Shown: piece by piece, positions 32,031 to 41,475 of the stretch
How the letters are laid out: the number at the start of each line of letters is the position of its first letter
Numbering within the stretch: the stretch's first letter is position 1
Source of the DNA: Branchinecta lynchi
Taxonomy: Eukaryota > Arthropoda > Branchiopoda > Anostraca > Branchinectidae
Direction: 5' to 3'
Length of the DNA: 64,000 nucleotides
NCBI GenBank assembly: GCA_023053575.1
Contig: JAKZAP010000007.1
Coordinates: 27,367,464-27,431,463 of the forward strand
Notes under the pieces: model-generated
The model's input: the letters and a program-made list of their open reading frames with translations, nothing else
Told to the model about the DNA's origin: nothing
Databases searched by the model: none
Made by a program: the position numbers and the translations under genes

Positions 32031-32585
32031 GTGCTTTCATTTGAAGACGGGAGGCGCAATTACAGGCTAATGGTTCCACAAGACGCTGTTCCAAGTGTGG
32101 TCCTGGTGGGTCACGTGACCGGCGGATACCACTTTGGGGTTGCAGAAACTGCGAGTAACGTCAGCACATATTTCTACTTTAGACAGCTCTTTCGGAACAT
32201 CCAGGAATTAGTGTCCCGTTGCACGTGTACTGCGGCAGTGACTGATTCCGAGAGGAACGCGGAACGCTGGAGGGCACTCTGTGCAGCGGCGGGGAAAACT
32301 TCCGAGAGGAATCAAGGTTACGTTAATGGGCTGCAACCAACTCCAAGGCAGCCAAGCGATCAAGGAGCAGATATCCAACAGGAAGTGGAATGCATGCTGA
32401 TAGAGGAGTTCGTCACCGAAGAAGAAGCTCAGGCGGAAGTTCACGATGAAGCTGAAGATGGCGAGCCAATGGGGAAGCGAAGAAAAACTACCGGATTGAC
32501 GGAGCAAACCTTGGCCGACCAGGAAGTGGAAGAACTGGAGCGGCGACTGCAAGAAATGGAGGAGTGGGGTCCCTTCTTAGAGTGA
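32031..32585 (+). CDS. Extra 3' ORF with vestigial integrase zinc-finger-like start
   Basis: The first ~65 residues read like a second integrase N-terminal domain: Y-R-L-M-V-P-Q-D-A, then V-G-H-V-T-G-G-Y-H-F-G-V, Y-F-Y-F-R-Q-L, and S-R-C-T-C-T-A-A. The HH spacing is H-x4-H and the CC pair is C-x-C instead of C-x2-C, so it is degenerate. The remaining ~120 residues are unrelated: acidic, with G-K-R-R-K-T-T and a probable coiled coil E-L-E-R-R-L-Q-E-M-E-E at the end. Ordinary gypsy elements have integrase exactly here, after RNase H. It stops 55 bp before the 3' LTR. No ATG opens the frame, so expression would need linkage to pol. Confidence 0.5.
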   Translation: MLSFEDGRRNYRLMVPQDAVPSVVLVGHVTGGYHFGVAETASNVSTYFYFRQLFRNIQELVSRCTCTAAVTDSERNAERWRALCAAAGKTSERNQGYVNGLQPTPRQPSDQGADIQQEVECMLIEEFVTEEEAQAEVHDEAEDGEPMGKRRKTTGLTEQTLADQEVEELERRLQEMEEWGPFLE

Positions 32586-32627
32586 AAGTTATTATTGTGT
32601 TATGTTTGTAGAGGTTGGCATCATACT

Positions 32628-32640
32628 GGGAGGGAGGAAC
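32628..32640 (+). promoter_or_regulatory. Polypurine tract of the Gmr1-like element
   Basis: A purine-rich run with GGGAGGGAGGAA directly abuts the 3' LTR, the position where plus-strand DNA synthesis is primed in LTR retrotransposons. Confidence 0.75.
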
Positions 32641-33023
32641 TGTTGTGATATTTCCTTTTTCTCTCGTATGACGCCAACCCCTAATGACTTTGATTTTCCG
32701 AAGTGACCACCTGAACACGTTTGCCTCGAGCTATCGAGGCTCTCTTTGAATGGATGGCATTTCGTTGCGCGGTTCGTGAAATGAATTATATGTGAGACGT
32801 GAGCGAGCGCTTGGACTGTTCAGGTGGCACTTTGGATTAGCCTAAGAAAAATTAAGTTTCTGTATCTACCATCCGAGAGGAATTACCCGTCAAATAATAC
32901 ACTTCTTGTTTTTCGAAACGTTGTGTTGCAAAAGGTTTATATATAGGGATTGTGGACCATTCCAGGAGATTCACTGGCGTGTTTTATAGTCGGAAAGTGG
33001 AACCGACCCACAAAAGCCTATCA
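32641..33023 (+). repeat. 3' LTR of the Gmr1-like element
   Basis: 383 bp, TGTTGTGATATTTCC ... CCTATCA, differing from the 5' LTR at about four positions counted by eye. Followed by GTAGG at 33024-33028. Confidence 0.9.
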
Positions 33024-33028
33024 GTAGG

Positions 33029-33905
33029 CAGACATTTTCTCTTGAACTGGTTGTACGTGAAAAAACCGACCCTAACCCCTTTGCTAAATATTGCTGACAA
33101 GTATCAAGATTATATAGTAATAATTTAGGCTAACGCTCGGTACAGGCTGAGAAGTACTGGAACTCCGCACTATGTGGTCCCTGATTGTTCGAATACAAGA
33201 ACTTTTACATAACGTGTTGCACTCTAAATGTCTACAAAGGTTGCGGTTTCTCAACGTGCTAATAAATGCAGCTTCAGATTTTGTATACTCGAACGGAACT
33301 TACTCGAGCCAGGGAACGATCTGGAAGGTGGATATTCTTTTAGGTTCCAAAGACCTGAATAGCGGCAAGAATTTCTGTAGAAGGGCCGTCCATAACCGGA
33401 CCCCTTAGGTCTTTGTGCGCAGGGAGGAGGCACAGTAACATGAGAATTGGCTCAGTTGAAATATGAAAATAGATATTGCGATACGCGTTACAGAATCATG
33501 CACGTTAGAAAAGAAAGCGACAGTTTATTTGTATGCAAATGAAGACCGTTGCATGCGTACTGTTTCGAATACGACTGGTTGAGTTGATTTTTTTTTTTTT
33601 TTTTTGCCGGTCGCGTAAGAGGAGACAGTATAGATTCGGAATCGGTAATATTGACTATTTTTAATGTGTGTGAAGGGAGAAAACGAGAAGACACTTCTAA
33701 AACAGAACTTAGTTTACTTTAATTAAGAGAAGGACAAATTACAAGACTAAGGGCTCGAAACCGGTGATTAAGACTCGTTATACTGTTTCCGTAGTTGCAC
33801 GTTTCGAGGGAGATGAGGGTATGAAACGATCTACTGACAAAACAAAACTCGAATGGCACAGACTATACTACAGGCTCCACTACGCAACTGGACCTTTGTA
33901 GCTCA
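33029..33905. other. No supported gene; T-rich run near 33590
   Basis: Short frames at 33172-33408 and on the minus strand have no recognisable domain. An 18-base T run lies at about 33588-33605. Confidence 0.35.
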
Positions 33906-34212
33906 GTTTCGAGTCACTTGACTATTTACTGAAAAAGTCGGAATGGCTAACGAGCTCAGCAAGTTCAAAAGCTTTAGTGCGTAGTTACGTAGGCTACTGA
34001 TACGTTGACAAGGAGCCGAGTAGAAAAGACGTTTTATTCAAATCTAGCCGTGCATGCAAAAATAAAACGTAATATTGGCCATAAGTATAGATTCATATGA
34101 GAACCCACGTCATCTTGATTCAAATAAGAACCCACGTCATCTTAGGAACGCCAGCGCATTTTGCGAGTAACTCGCAACGTTGCATTGTAATTTGGGGTCG
34201 GTACCGTTTCCT
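33906..34212 (+). repeat. ~300-bp direct repeat, right copy
   Basis: Matches 25108-25400. Differences include an inserted near-duplicate of a short TTC/CATCTTGATTC... segment around 34095-34140, where GAACCCACGTCATCTT occurs twice. After 34212 the two loci diverge. Confidence 0.7.
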
Positions 34213-34585
34213 GTTTCTGTTTCTGTTTTTCCAACCGTTTTCTGTTATGTTTTTCGGGAAAAAACGGAAAAAGAAGTTTGGAGCGAGCGATTCTTGATCC
34301 GAGCCCAAAAAGACTTATACCTCTGTTGGTACTTATTAGGAACTTATTATTAGGTACTTATTGCCAACATATATCTCTGTGGCTAACACTCTTATTCAAA
34401 TCGACAAGCAACTGAAATTGTTGTTTATCGAGTCTATTTGTCGACTAGCGGAGTAATCTGCCATTTCAAACAGAGCGTTTTAGCGAAATTCCCCTCTGTT
34501 GATCGACAGGGACCGAAGAACAAATAGCTTTGTGAGATAACCTTTTTTCTAGTATGTCGAGGACTATCTGCCGGGAGCCGAAACA

Positions 34586-34825
34586 TTGGCACAGCAGCTA
34601 GTCCCTTCAAAAAGGATAGCTACGCCTACACGAAGGAGTAATAAACGTATACAGGAACTGGGACACGATGTGGAGTATAGTTTGGACCAGGCCGTCAAAG
34701 TGATCAGCCAGTATAGGCTGTTGACATTCGTGCCAATCGTTGGCCACCTTGCAACAGTCACAAAATCAAGTTGTGTTGTGTGCTACAAGGAGGGCAGGAA
34801 TCGTGCGGACCTTGTAAGTTTATAG
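34586..34825 (+). other. Short open frame with a possible zinc-binding C-x2-C end
   Basis: Frame ends S-S-C-V-V-C-Y-K-E-G-R-N-R-A-D after a G-H-L-A-T motif. The layout recalls the cysteine-rich tail of piggyBac-type transposases, but the match is too short to trust. An AAT microsatellite starts at about 34850. From there to 35390 I see nothing coding. Confidence 0.2.
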
Positions 34826-35399
34826 CTTGGCAGCACATATTACGAAAGAATAATAATAATAATAAAATGATATAATTTATTTAACGAACTAACTTTCGCC
34901 AAAGTAGTTCCGTCAAAAAAAACAATATAAACAGTAATGAGGTTAAAATAGATAACGGTAGAACTGGTCAAAAACGCGAAACTTAAAACAATTCGAAAAC
35001 AATATAAAACTTAATACAATTTATTAAAAGCACGAAACTAATACTAATGTCGTGATTAACAACTAATCAATAATTACAAAGAAAAGTCATCTACTGTATT
35101 CGTAGTTACGAAGATTTCGAATAAAATATGGTGCAAGCGAATTGATCTACCTTTCTGTTGATTCAACCGGAAACTTAGTTTTACTTGGTTAGAGTGGTTT
35201 AGAGCACGTGTGTTAGGTCTGTTAGTATCAAGCACTTCATATCCAGGTAGACTAGACCTATGCAGTTCGGAATTCAAACACATGTGGCCGAAACTCGTTG
35301 ATGACTGAACCTAGGCATTTGATCATGATCAGTATCATTATCGGTATCCTCCATAACTGGGTTGCGCTGGGCCTAAAACAATCCTGACTGCCCTTTTTA

Positions 35400-35860
35400 G
35401 GAACCGTTGGTCCCTGTCAGAAAAAAAAAACCTGCGAATAACCTGAGGACAAATTTACTGGCACCCGTATCACGAAACTCGTTTAGAGCTACTTGGTGGT
35501 CTAAACTATCGAATGCTTTCACAATGTCCACGAGTAACGTCTACAAACGCGTGCTCGGATCAAGATGCCGCAGTATATCATCCAACGTCCATACCAAATA
35601 GTGCACTGTGCTACGACAGGGTCTGAAACCGAATTGCCGTATTCTAGCATTATGTCGCTTATAAAGCGCTTCCACAGTTTTCGAAGATTCCGAGATTCCT
35701 CGTATCATAAAATTTAGGGTCACGAAATAAACTCTCGTCCCCAATGTAATGTACTAGTCTTAATAAACAAGGTACAAGATTGTCTACAACGATACCCAGG
35801 GTAGTGCTAACCGCCAGCTGTGTAGTTGCTGTTATAATAGTGGACACAAAATCATGACGG
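35400..35860 (-). pseudogene. LINE reverse-transcriptase fragment (minus strand)
   Basis: Reading right to left, the frame gives R-Q-F-G-F-R-P-C-R-S-T near 35630, then W-T-L-D-D-I-L-R-H-L-D, one in-frame stop, then V-D-I-V-K-A-F-D-S-L-D-H and A-L-N-E-F-R-D-T-G-A-S to about 35440. These are the CR1/L2-type RT blocks around the first catalytic aspartate. Neither the YADD palm nor an endonuclease is present. Confidence 0.65.
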
Positions 35861-36842
35861 AGTCTCTGTGACTATTGAAGATAGTTTCGGGCAAAGAAAC
35901 TTCATGGGGAAATTCCACATTGTTGAAGAAAGTTAATTTAAATATAGATTAACGATTACTGTTCATCAGAAAACAGAGGGTTTAACATTTGTTCCCCTCT
36001 TCCGGCATCCCAGTCATCTGTTTAATTAGTCATTCATGGTATTTTCTTTTCAGGTAGGACTGACCAGATTGACTTGTAAATAGTAATTTCCTCGATCCGC
36101 CCATCGAGTGGGGAGTGGAGTGAGGGGGAATCCGAAATAGTGTGGCTTCCATAACTTTCGTTTCAAGCCCGGACAGAATCAGATAGCTGTGGAAGGATTT
36201 GTAGGGTGGGGGTGACCGGAAATATAGGGAAACGCTTAGAGTGGAAGGATCGGGATGAAACTTGGTGGCAAGAACAAGCATAAGTCTTAGATACCTCATT
36301 TACAAAACCGGACGAGATCCGGACACTGGGGGGCGTTTGAAGGGGGGGGGGGGTCCGAATTCCGTTTATCGCGAGTTAAGGTACTTTTAGATGTGATAGG
36401 ATGGCAAAGCATGGCAGGCACGTTAGGGACACGACCAGATTGGATTAGAAATTGTCACTACCCGAATCCGGCTATTCTGGGGGAATTGGGGGGGGGGGGG
36501 GAATGCGGAAACCTTAGACACCAATAACTTTCGAAAGGAATGAAAGAATGAAACTCGAGGGCAAAAGTATATTAGATCGTTCACTGACAGCATACGTTCA
36601 AATATAAGCATACCTCTACTGTAGCTGATGTAAAATACGTAAAGTGTGCTCTGGCATAAAAAATTGTCCTATCTTTAGTATGGGGGATGTCATATCCGCG
36701 CAGACCAGCCCCAAGGAACCATTGGCTTACATATTATCGTGCGCCCCTAGTCGTAAGCTAGTCAACCCTTGAGATTATTTTAAAAATTAAACTCTATTTT
36801 ATGTTTCGAATAGATATTGTAGTAGCCCAGAACGATGTAGAT
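35861..36842. other. No supported gene; G runs near 36346 and 36492
   Basis: Two G-rich runs occur in a repeated context (a motif with GGAT/GAAACT and a G run). No open frame with a domain is visible. Confidence 0.35.
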
Positions 36843-37160
36843 TAGTTGCGTTTTGCAGATTATAGGTACCGAGTATCTGGACCAAATATCGTATATCTGA
36901 ATTTCAGATACAATGGTATCGATCGTGGTATCTGGAAAGTCATTTCACGTTATCTGATACCATGGACCAAAGTAGTTTTTGCAGTTACCCAGTATCTGGT
37001 CTGATATTCAGATACTACGGTCCGGTCCGTGGTATCTGGAAAGTCATTTCACGTTAATCTGCATCATCATGATCAACACGTAAAAGCAGGGAATTGCTGT
37101 TTTTGCAAAGATCCAGTTACTGTGGTATATGATATTTGTGTATCTGCTAAAACGCAACTA
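36843..37160. mobile_element. 318-bp TIR element (TAGTTGCGTTTT family)
   Basis: Starts TAGTTGCGTTTTGCAGAT and ends ATCTGCTAAAACGCAACTA, which are inverted copies with one extra base. Inside, GTATCTGG ... TTTCACGTTATCTG segments occur twice. TA at both outermost ends fits a TA target site. No transposase. A related right half occurs at 37500-37655, and the same termini bound the composite at 50084-53263. Confidence 0.65.
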
Positions 37161-37499
37161 TTGTCATGATCATTTAGCATTACTCAATTAGTTTTCCTCC
37201 CGTCGTTATTTAATCAGTCAAAGAGAAAGGATTCGGGATCAAGTATCGATACTCGATGGTAGGAACACGGAGACGATATATTGCAATTTAAGACGGAGTT
37301 TGTATGTTATGGGGCTATGAATCATCCCTGATTCGTTGGCAAATAGGGTAAAATAATCAGACTCGGCAAGTGGATAGGGGCGTTCTTTCCCAACGGACAC
37401 AAGCAAAGAAAGGAAGTGCACTGTGTGAACGTGCAATGTTTTCAGCGGAATCGTCTTCTAGAGTCAAAGTGTTGAAATTCAAATCAGTTGCCCGGGACC

Positions 37500-37655
37500 T
37501 CATGTTCCGGTTTTCCATTATTTGGAAAGTCATTTCACGTTCATTACCATAATCATGATCAACACGTAAAAGTAGGGAATTCGGCAATTGTTGTTTTTGC
37601 AAAGACCCAGCTACCGTGGAATAAGATATTTGTGTATCTGCTAAATGCAACTATA
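37500..37655. repeat. Truncated copy of the 36.8-37.2 kb element
   Basis: GGAAAGTCATTTCACGTT, ATCATGATCAACACGTAAAA, GTTTTTGCAAAGA and TATCTGCTAAATGCAACTA occur in the same order as at 37040-37160. The left terminus is absent. Confidence 0.6.
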
Positions 37656-37819
37656 GTCATGACGAAAGACGCAACATCACTAAGTCCCTGATTTGTTGGT
37701 TATAGGATAAAACAATCAGCTTCTTCAAGTGGATATGGGCATTCTTCATTAAGGGACAGACAGAAGCAAAGAAAGAAAGTGAACGTGCAACGTGTTAAAC
37801 AAAAAATCGTTGCCCAAGA

Positions 37820-37940
37820 CCACATGTTCCGGTTTTGCATTCTCAAGTTCCGATTTTCCAGCCATCGGTTCCGGTTTTCCATTTTCATGTTCCGGTGTTC
37901 CAAAGCCATCGGTTCCGGTGGCGGAGGTACCGGTTTTCCA
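37820..37940 (+). repeat. Short degenerate tandem motif (TTCCGGTTTTCCA)
   Basis: Seven or so imperfect copies of a 13-18-bp TTCCGGTTTTCCAT-like word lie in 120 bp. A frame through it (F-R-F-S, F-M-F-R) is a product of the repeat and not a protein that I can support. The same word is spread on the minus strand in 37500-37520. Confidence 0.5.
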
Positions 37941-38536
37941 GTGACCCCGAAAGAAGAAGGAATCCGAGATGATAAAATAATTCCCGTTAATCCTTTATTC
38001 GTTGATAACAAAAGCTAGGGTTATAGGAATGTGAAAGGAATGCATTGAGACATGATGCATGAAACGAGGTTCTCATTACATATGTCACATTTTGTACTAC
38101 AAAGCGAGTTTGCAGAACAGCGTAGTGGCCGTCCCCATTAAATCGCTAGACCTGTTCAAGGGGTCATATCGACATATCGGTAGTCATATCGGATTGTGGC
38201 CTGAGTTTCGGCTGGAGTGTCTAGCTTACCCCACAGAATAATCAATAAATATCGACGTATCTTCAATCTTATTGTCCTATCTACGAGATTGCTGTAACAC
38301 TATACTAGTATACTGTGGCCGACACTAGTATACTGTGGCCGCCTGGAGAAACCCATAATTCTGCAGCTTGGTTATAATACCCCAAACTGGTAAATGTAAT
38401 GGGACTCGGATTTTTTATAGAACATATCTAGTAGCTTTTTGCCCCTCCCCCCCCCCCTCCCTCTCTCCTCACCTGCCCTGGTCCGTATTATCTCTATGGT
38501 TTACGTGATTTTGACCTTTTCTGAGCATAAGACGTA

Positions 38537-38924
38537 TTCTCGCCGTTCCCTGACGACTCCTCTGGGAACTGAAGGGAACGGTGAGAATAGAGGGAGTCAC
38601 TCCATGCGGACTCCACGTACAGAAAACAGCGAGAACACGGGAATACCAGAATGTATTTTGCTATACAAATAAATATGCAGTCAACAAAATTAGTCTGGAT
38701 CCACTTTATTTTAAGTTTTGTTTATTTGGATTGTTTCCAATTAATTTTACATTGCACCAACAACAGCAAAAATTGATTCCCCTCTGAATCTGAAAGGGAG
38801 TCATTTTGATGATGCTAATGGTAAATGCAGCATTCTCCTTCCGTGGGGTCAGTCAGTCCCCGGGACAAACAAAAACGCGGGGACTCCTCAAGTGAGTCCT
38901 CGGGGAACGGCGAGAATACGCCTA
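38537..38924 (-). mobile_element. TIR element of the CTCGCCGTTCCC family
   Basis: Left end GACGTATTCTCGCCGTTCCC and right end GGGAACGGCGAGAATACGCC are inverted repeats. The interior matches the units at 50.1-53.2 kb in reverse orientation, including TTAGTCTGGATCCACTTTAT and CATTGCACCAACA. Subterminal GGACTCC/GGAGTCC palindromes are characteristic. No ORF; non-autonomous. Confidence 0.7.
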
Positions 38925-39059
38925 TAGAGGCTCCAACTTCGTTCGAGAATCGGATTCATCTCAGATGGATTGCCAAAAAACTTGAAAAACTCCTAAATTT
39001 TTGGGCATGGTGCCCCAACGTCTGGGCATGCCTGGACGTATGGGCATGGTGCCTATACG

Positions 39060-39641
39060 TTAGGGCACCATGCCCTGGAGCAGGGGCATGCCTACCCCTG
39101 TGAATTTTGGTTAGACTGACACTGGCTACATACCTAAATAGGGTTTTCTTCCTGTCCTAGATCAAAAGATACATGATTTCACTTTCTATCCAACCTCAGT
39201 TTCCAATTTTGCACTTCCAAGATACAGAGAGTTTTGTGGAGGCCACTTCTTCCCAGTGGGTTTACTCTATCCTTTTCCAGTTAGTTGCCACTAGGTTACT
39301 CAATCCTTTTATATTTTGTCAAAAAGTGAAAAGTCAGAGTAAAAAAAGTAAAAAAAAAAATCACTGAAAATAAATACAATAAAAGGCAAACAATCAAAGG
39401 AAATATTTGCTCCACTGAACAGATTGAAAAGCTTGCCTCATCCATGCTACCTATCAGCTATTTTTTGAAAAAAACTCTAACATTTTGTAAATTGGAAAAT
39501 GAGGTTGGATAGAAAGTAAAATCAGGTATCTTTTACTCTAGAACAGGAAGAAGACCCTATTTAGGTAAATAACCAGTCTCAGTTAAACCAAATTCCACAG
39601 GGGTACCATGCCCATGCTCCAGGGCATGGTGCCCACACTAT
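39060..39641. mobile_element. Foldback element with ~150-bp inverted arms
   Basis: The arm at 39060-39213 (GGGCACCATGCCCTGGAGC ... TTTCTATCCAACCTCA) is matched in reverse by 39490-39641 at about 85% by eye. The loop is AT-rich and non-coding. Just left of the arm, GGGCATGGTGCC occurs repeatedly (38990-39060) and could form extra small hairpins. Confidence 0.75.
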
Positions 39642-40480
39642 GCTAGGGTAGATACTAAAAAAATAACTTTCAAATTCTGATCTTATGGTAAATCTTATGG
39701 ACCATGATACTCCTGAACTTTAACATTGGTTTGAGTTCAATAATACCTCATTAAGTTGCTGCTAAGTACCCCAATTCTCGATTAGAAAAACACTCATTCC
39801 TATGGATGCCGGCAGGAAGGACAAAAATCGCGTACTTTGGCGCCGTAAATATTCTGAGAACGATGGCGTCACACAGCAAACGACGGCCAAACGAATCGTG
39901 TCCGCCATCTTGTCTTCTAATTTTTATTGAAACTGTGTGTTTGTTTTTATCAATGGATGCAGAAACTGGGAATCTGATGCTCAGGTTCGAAGAACAAGAT
40001 ATCTACTTGCGTCTTGCAAAATGGATATTCTTTCTAGGAAAATTCAGCTACTTTTTTATACCTGAATTTCCATGCCGTTATTAATATGATAATAAAAGCT
40101 AGCTACGAAAAGCCGCAGGCCTTATTAAATTAGGGATTCTTTCCTTCCTTCCTTCTATGGTATAGTCTTTGGGATCCACTGACCCTTCTAGACTTCTTCT
40201 TGCTGAAGCTTGGCTAAACTTGAGAAGCTGGGCTCAAGGGAGGGTCCTCTTTCCTGGTCAATGATGGTGGTTGGATGGTCTACGACGTCGCTGCTAGACT
40301 TTGATGTCTGCTTTCGTTAGTAGATCGAGGACATCGCTGTAAACCCTTGTTTTTTCTACTGTTGGCAATTTGCTGGACAGGCTTATTGTAGCGTTGTTCA
40401 ATCGGAAACATAATCCAAGTTAAAAGAACAAAAAGAATCGTCAGCACTGGGAAACTTTTGGCACTCATCTGACCAGATGA
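39642..40480. other. No supported gene; minus-strand hydrophobic frame near 40440
   Basis: On the minus strand, an ATG at about 40467 opens a frame with a hydrophobic stretch (F-P-V-L-T-I-L-F-V-L-L-T-W-I-M-F) followed by a basic tail, like a signal anchor. It ends at 40280 and overlaps the Env-like remnant on the other strand. I found no partner exon. Confidence 0.3.
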
Positions 40481-40490
40481 TAACAAAAAT

Positions 40491-41415
40491 TTGAATTCAC
40501 ATTCCGACTTCCGAGCCTTTTCTAACGAAACCAAACAAATATGGCATATTTCGGAACTAAAATCTTCCGTTCTTAAGGCCCAACAAGAACAAGCAGTAGA
40601 AGCTCAAATAAAAATTAAAGACATCATTAACAATGTGGAAACGTTCCAGAGCGAAATCTTGCAAAGCCTGCAAATATTGTCTATTACAGGAACAGCCAAA
40701 ACCGAGAAAACGGACAGACAACTTGGCCTACTTATTAACCTACAAATTATAGGAGCCCTAATAAGATCCCTAAACTCGGATATGGGATTAATAGAAAATA
40801 GTGTAATGTCGATATCATCAAGAAAAATCACTACGGACCTAATTACCCCCATAATCTAATAAAAATCCTCCAATCAGCTGCTACCATGATGGAAGCAAAG
40901 GATCTAGCATTAGTTATCAAACCTACGGCGGAGAATCTTATATATTTATATTCTGTCCTGACGTATACATAGAGAAAGGAACAATACTATGCAGCTTGGA
41001 CGTGACTCTGTATAAAAAGCACGACATCTTCCAAATTTACGAAATAACAACCATGCCAATCCCCATACAAAACTCTTCATTGTTTTTAGAGGTTGCCACT
41101 ACTTCCAAATTCATCACTATTAGCCAAGATAAAAGACAATATGCATTACCGAACCCAGAAGACCAACCAACATGCGTCCAAACATCAAAACTCATATGTA
41201 AGTGGCCGGACACAAAATTTAGCGCGGATAGAGAGGAATGTCTAATATACTTACTAATGAATATGGAGGACCATCTACTTCCAACCTTTTACGAAACAAA
41301 AATTAAAACGGGTCTAAAATACGAAATCTGGAAACAGCTCAAGAATAACGTTTTCGCATACGCGGTACCGAAACCCGTAAAAACATTGCAAATATGTCAA
41401 AACCCCATGAAGTGA
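40491..41415 (+). pseudogene. Errantivirus-type envelope (F-like) remnant 1
   Basis: Two frames cover an ectodomain-like sequence. The first (to about 40858) is a heptad-rich helical stretch. After a frame change the second (from about 40930) has the pattern I-Y-E-I-T-T-M-P-I-P-I ... F-I-T-I-S ... R-Q-Y-A-L ... C ... L-I-C-K typical of insect gypsy/errantivirus Env proteins, which are related to baculovirus F fusion proteins. No signal peptide or membrane anchor is present, and the frame is broken, so it is a relic. The LTRs and gag-pol that would go with it are not visible. Confidence 0.5.
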
Positions 41416-41475
41416 ATGATGAAATGATTTGGATTATGATTTGACCAAAAAAGCTTCCGAGATCTGTAACTGTTA

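Larger units (their letters stand above)
26160..33023 (+). mobile_element. Gmr1-like Ty3/gypsy LTR retrotransposon, full length but broken
   Basis: Two 383-bp LTRs with TG...CA ends and a 5-bp target duplication define the borders. Between them lie gag, protease, integrase with GPY/F domain, RT and RNase H in that order, then an extra ORF and a purine tract. Integrase before RT is the diagnostic Gmr1 arrangement (a gypsy lineage with copia-like order). I count about four differences between the LTRs, so the insertion is fairly young, yet gag and RT each contain frame breaks, so this copy cannot make all its proteins. Confidence 0.85.
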
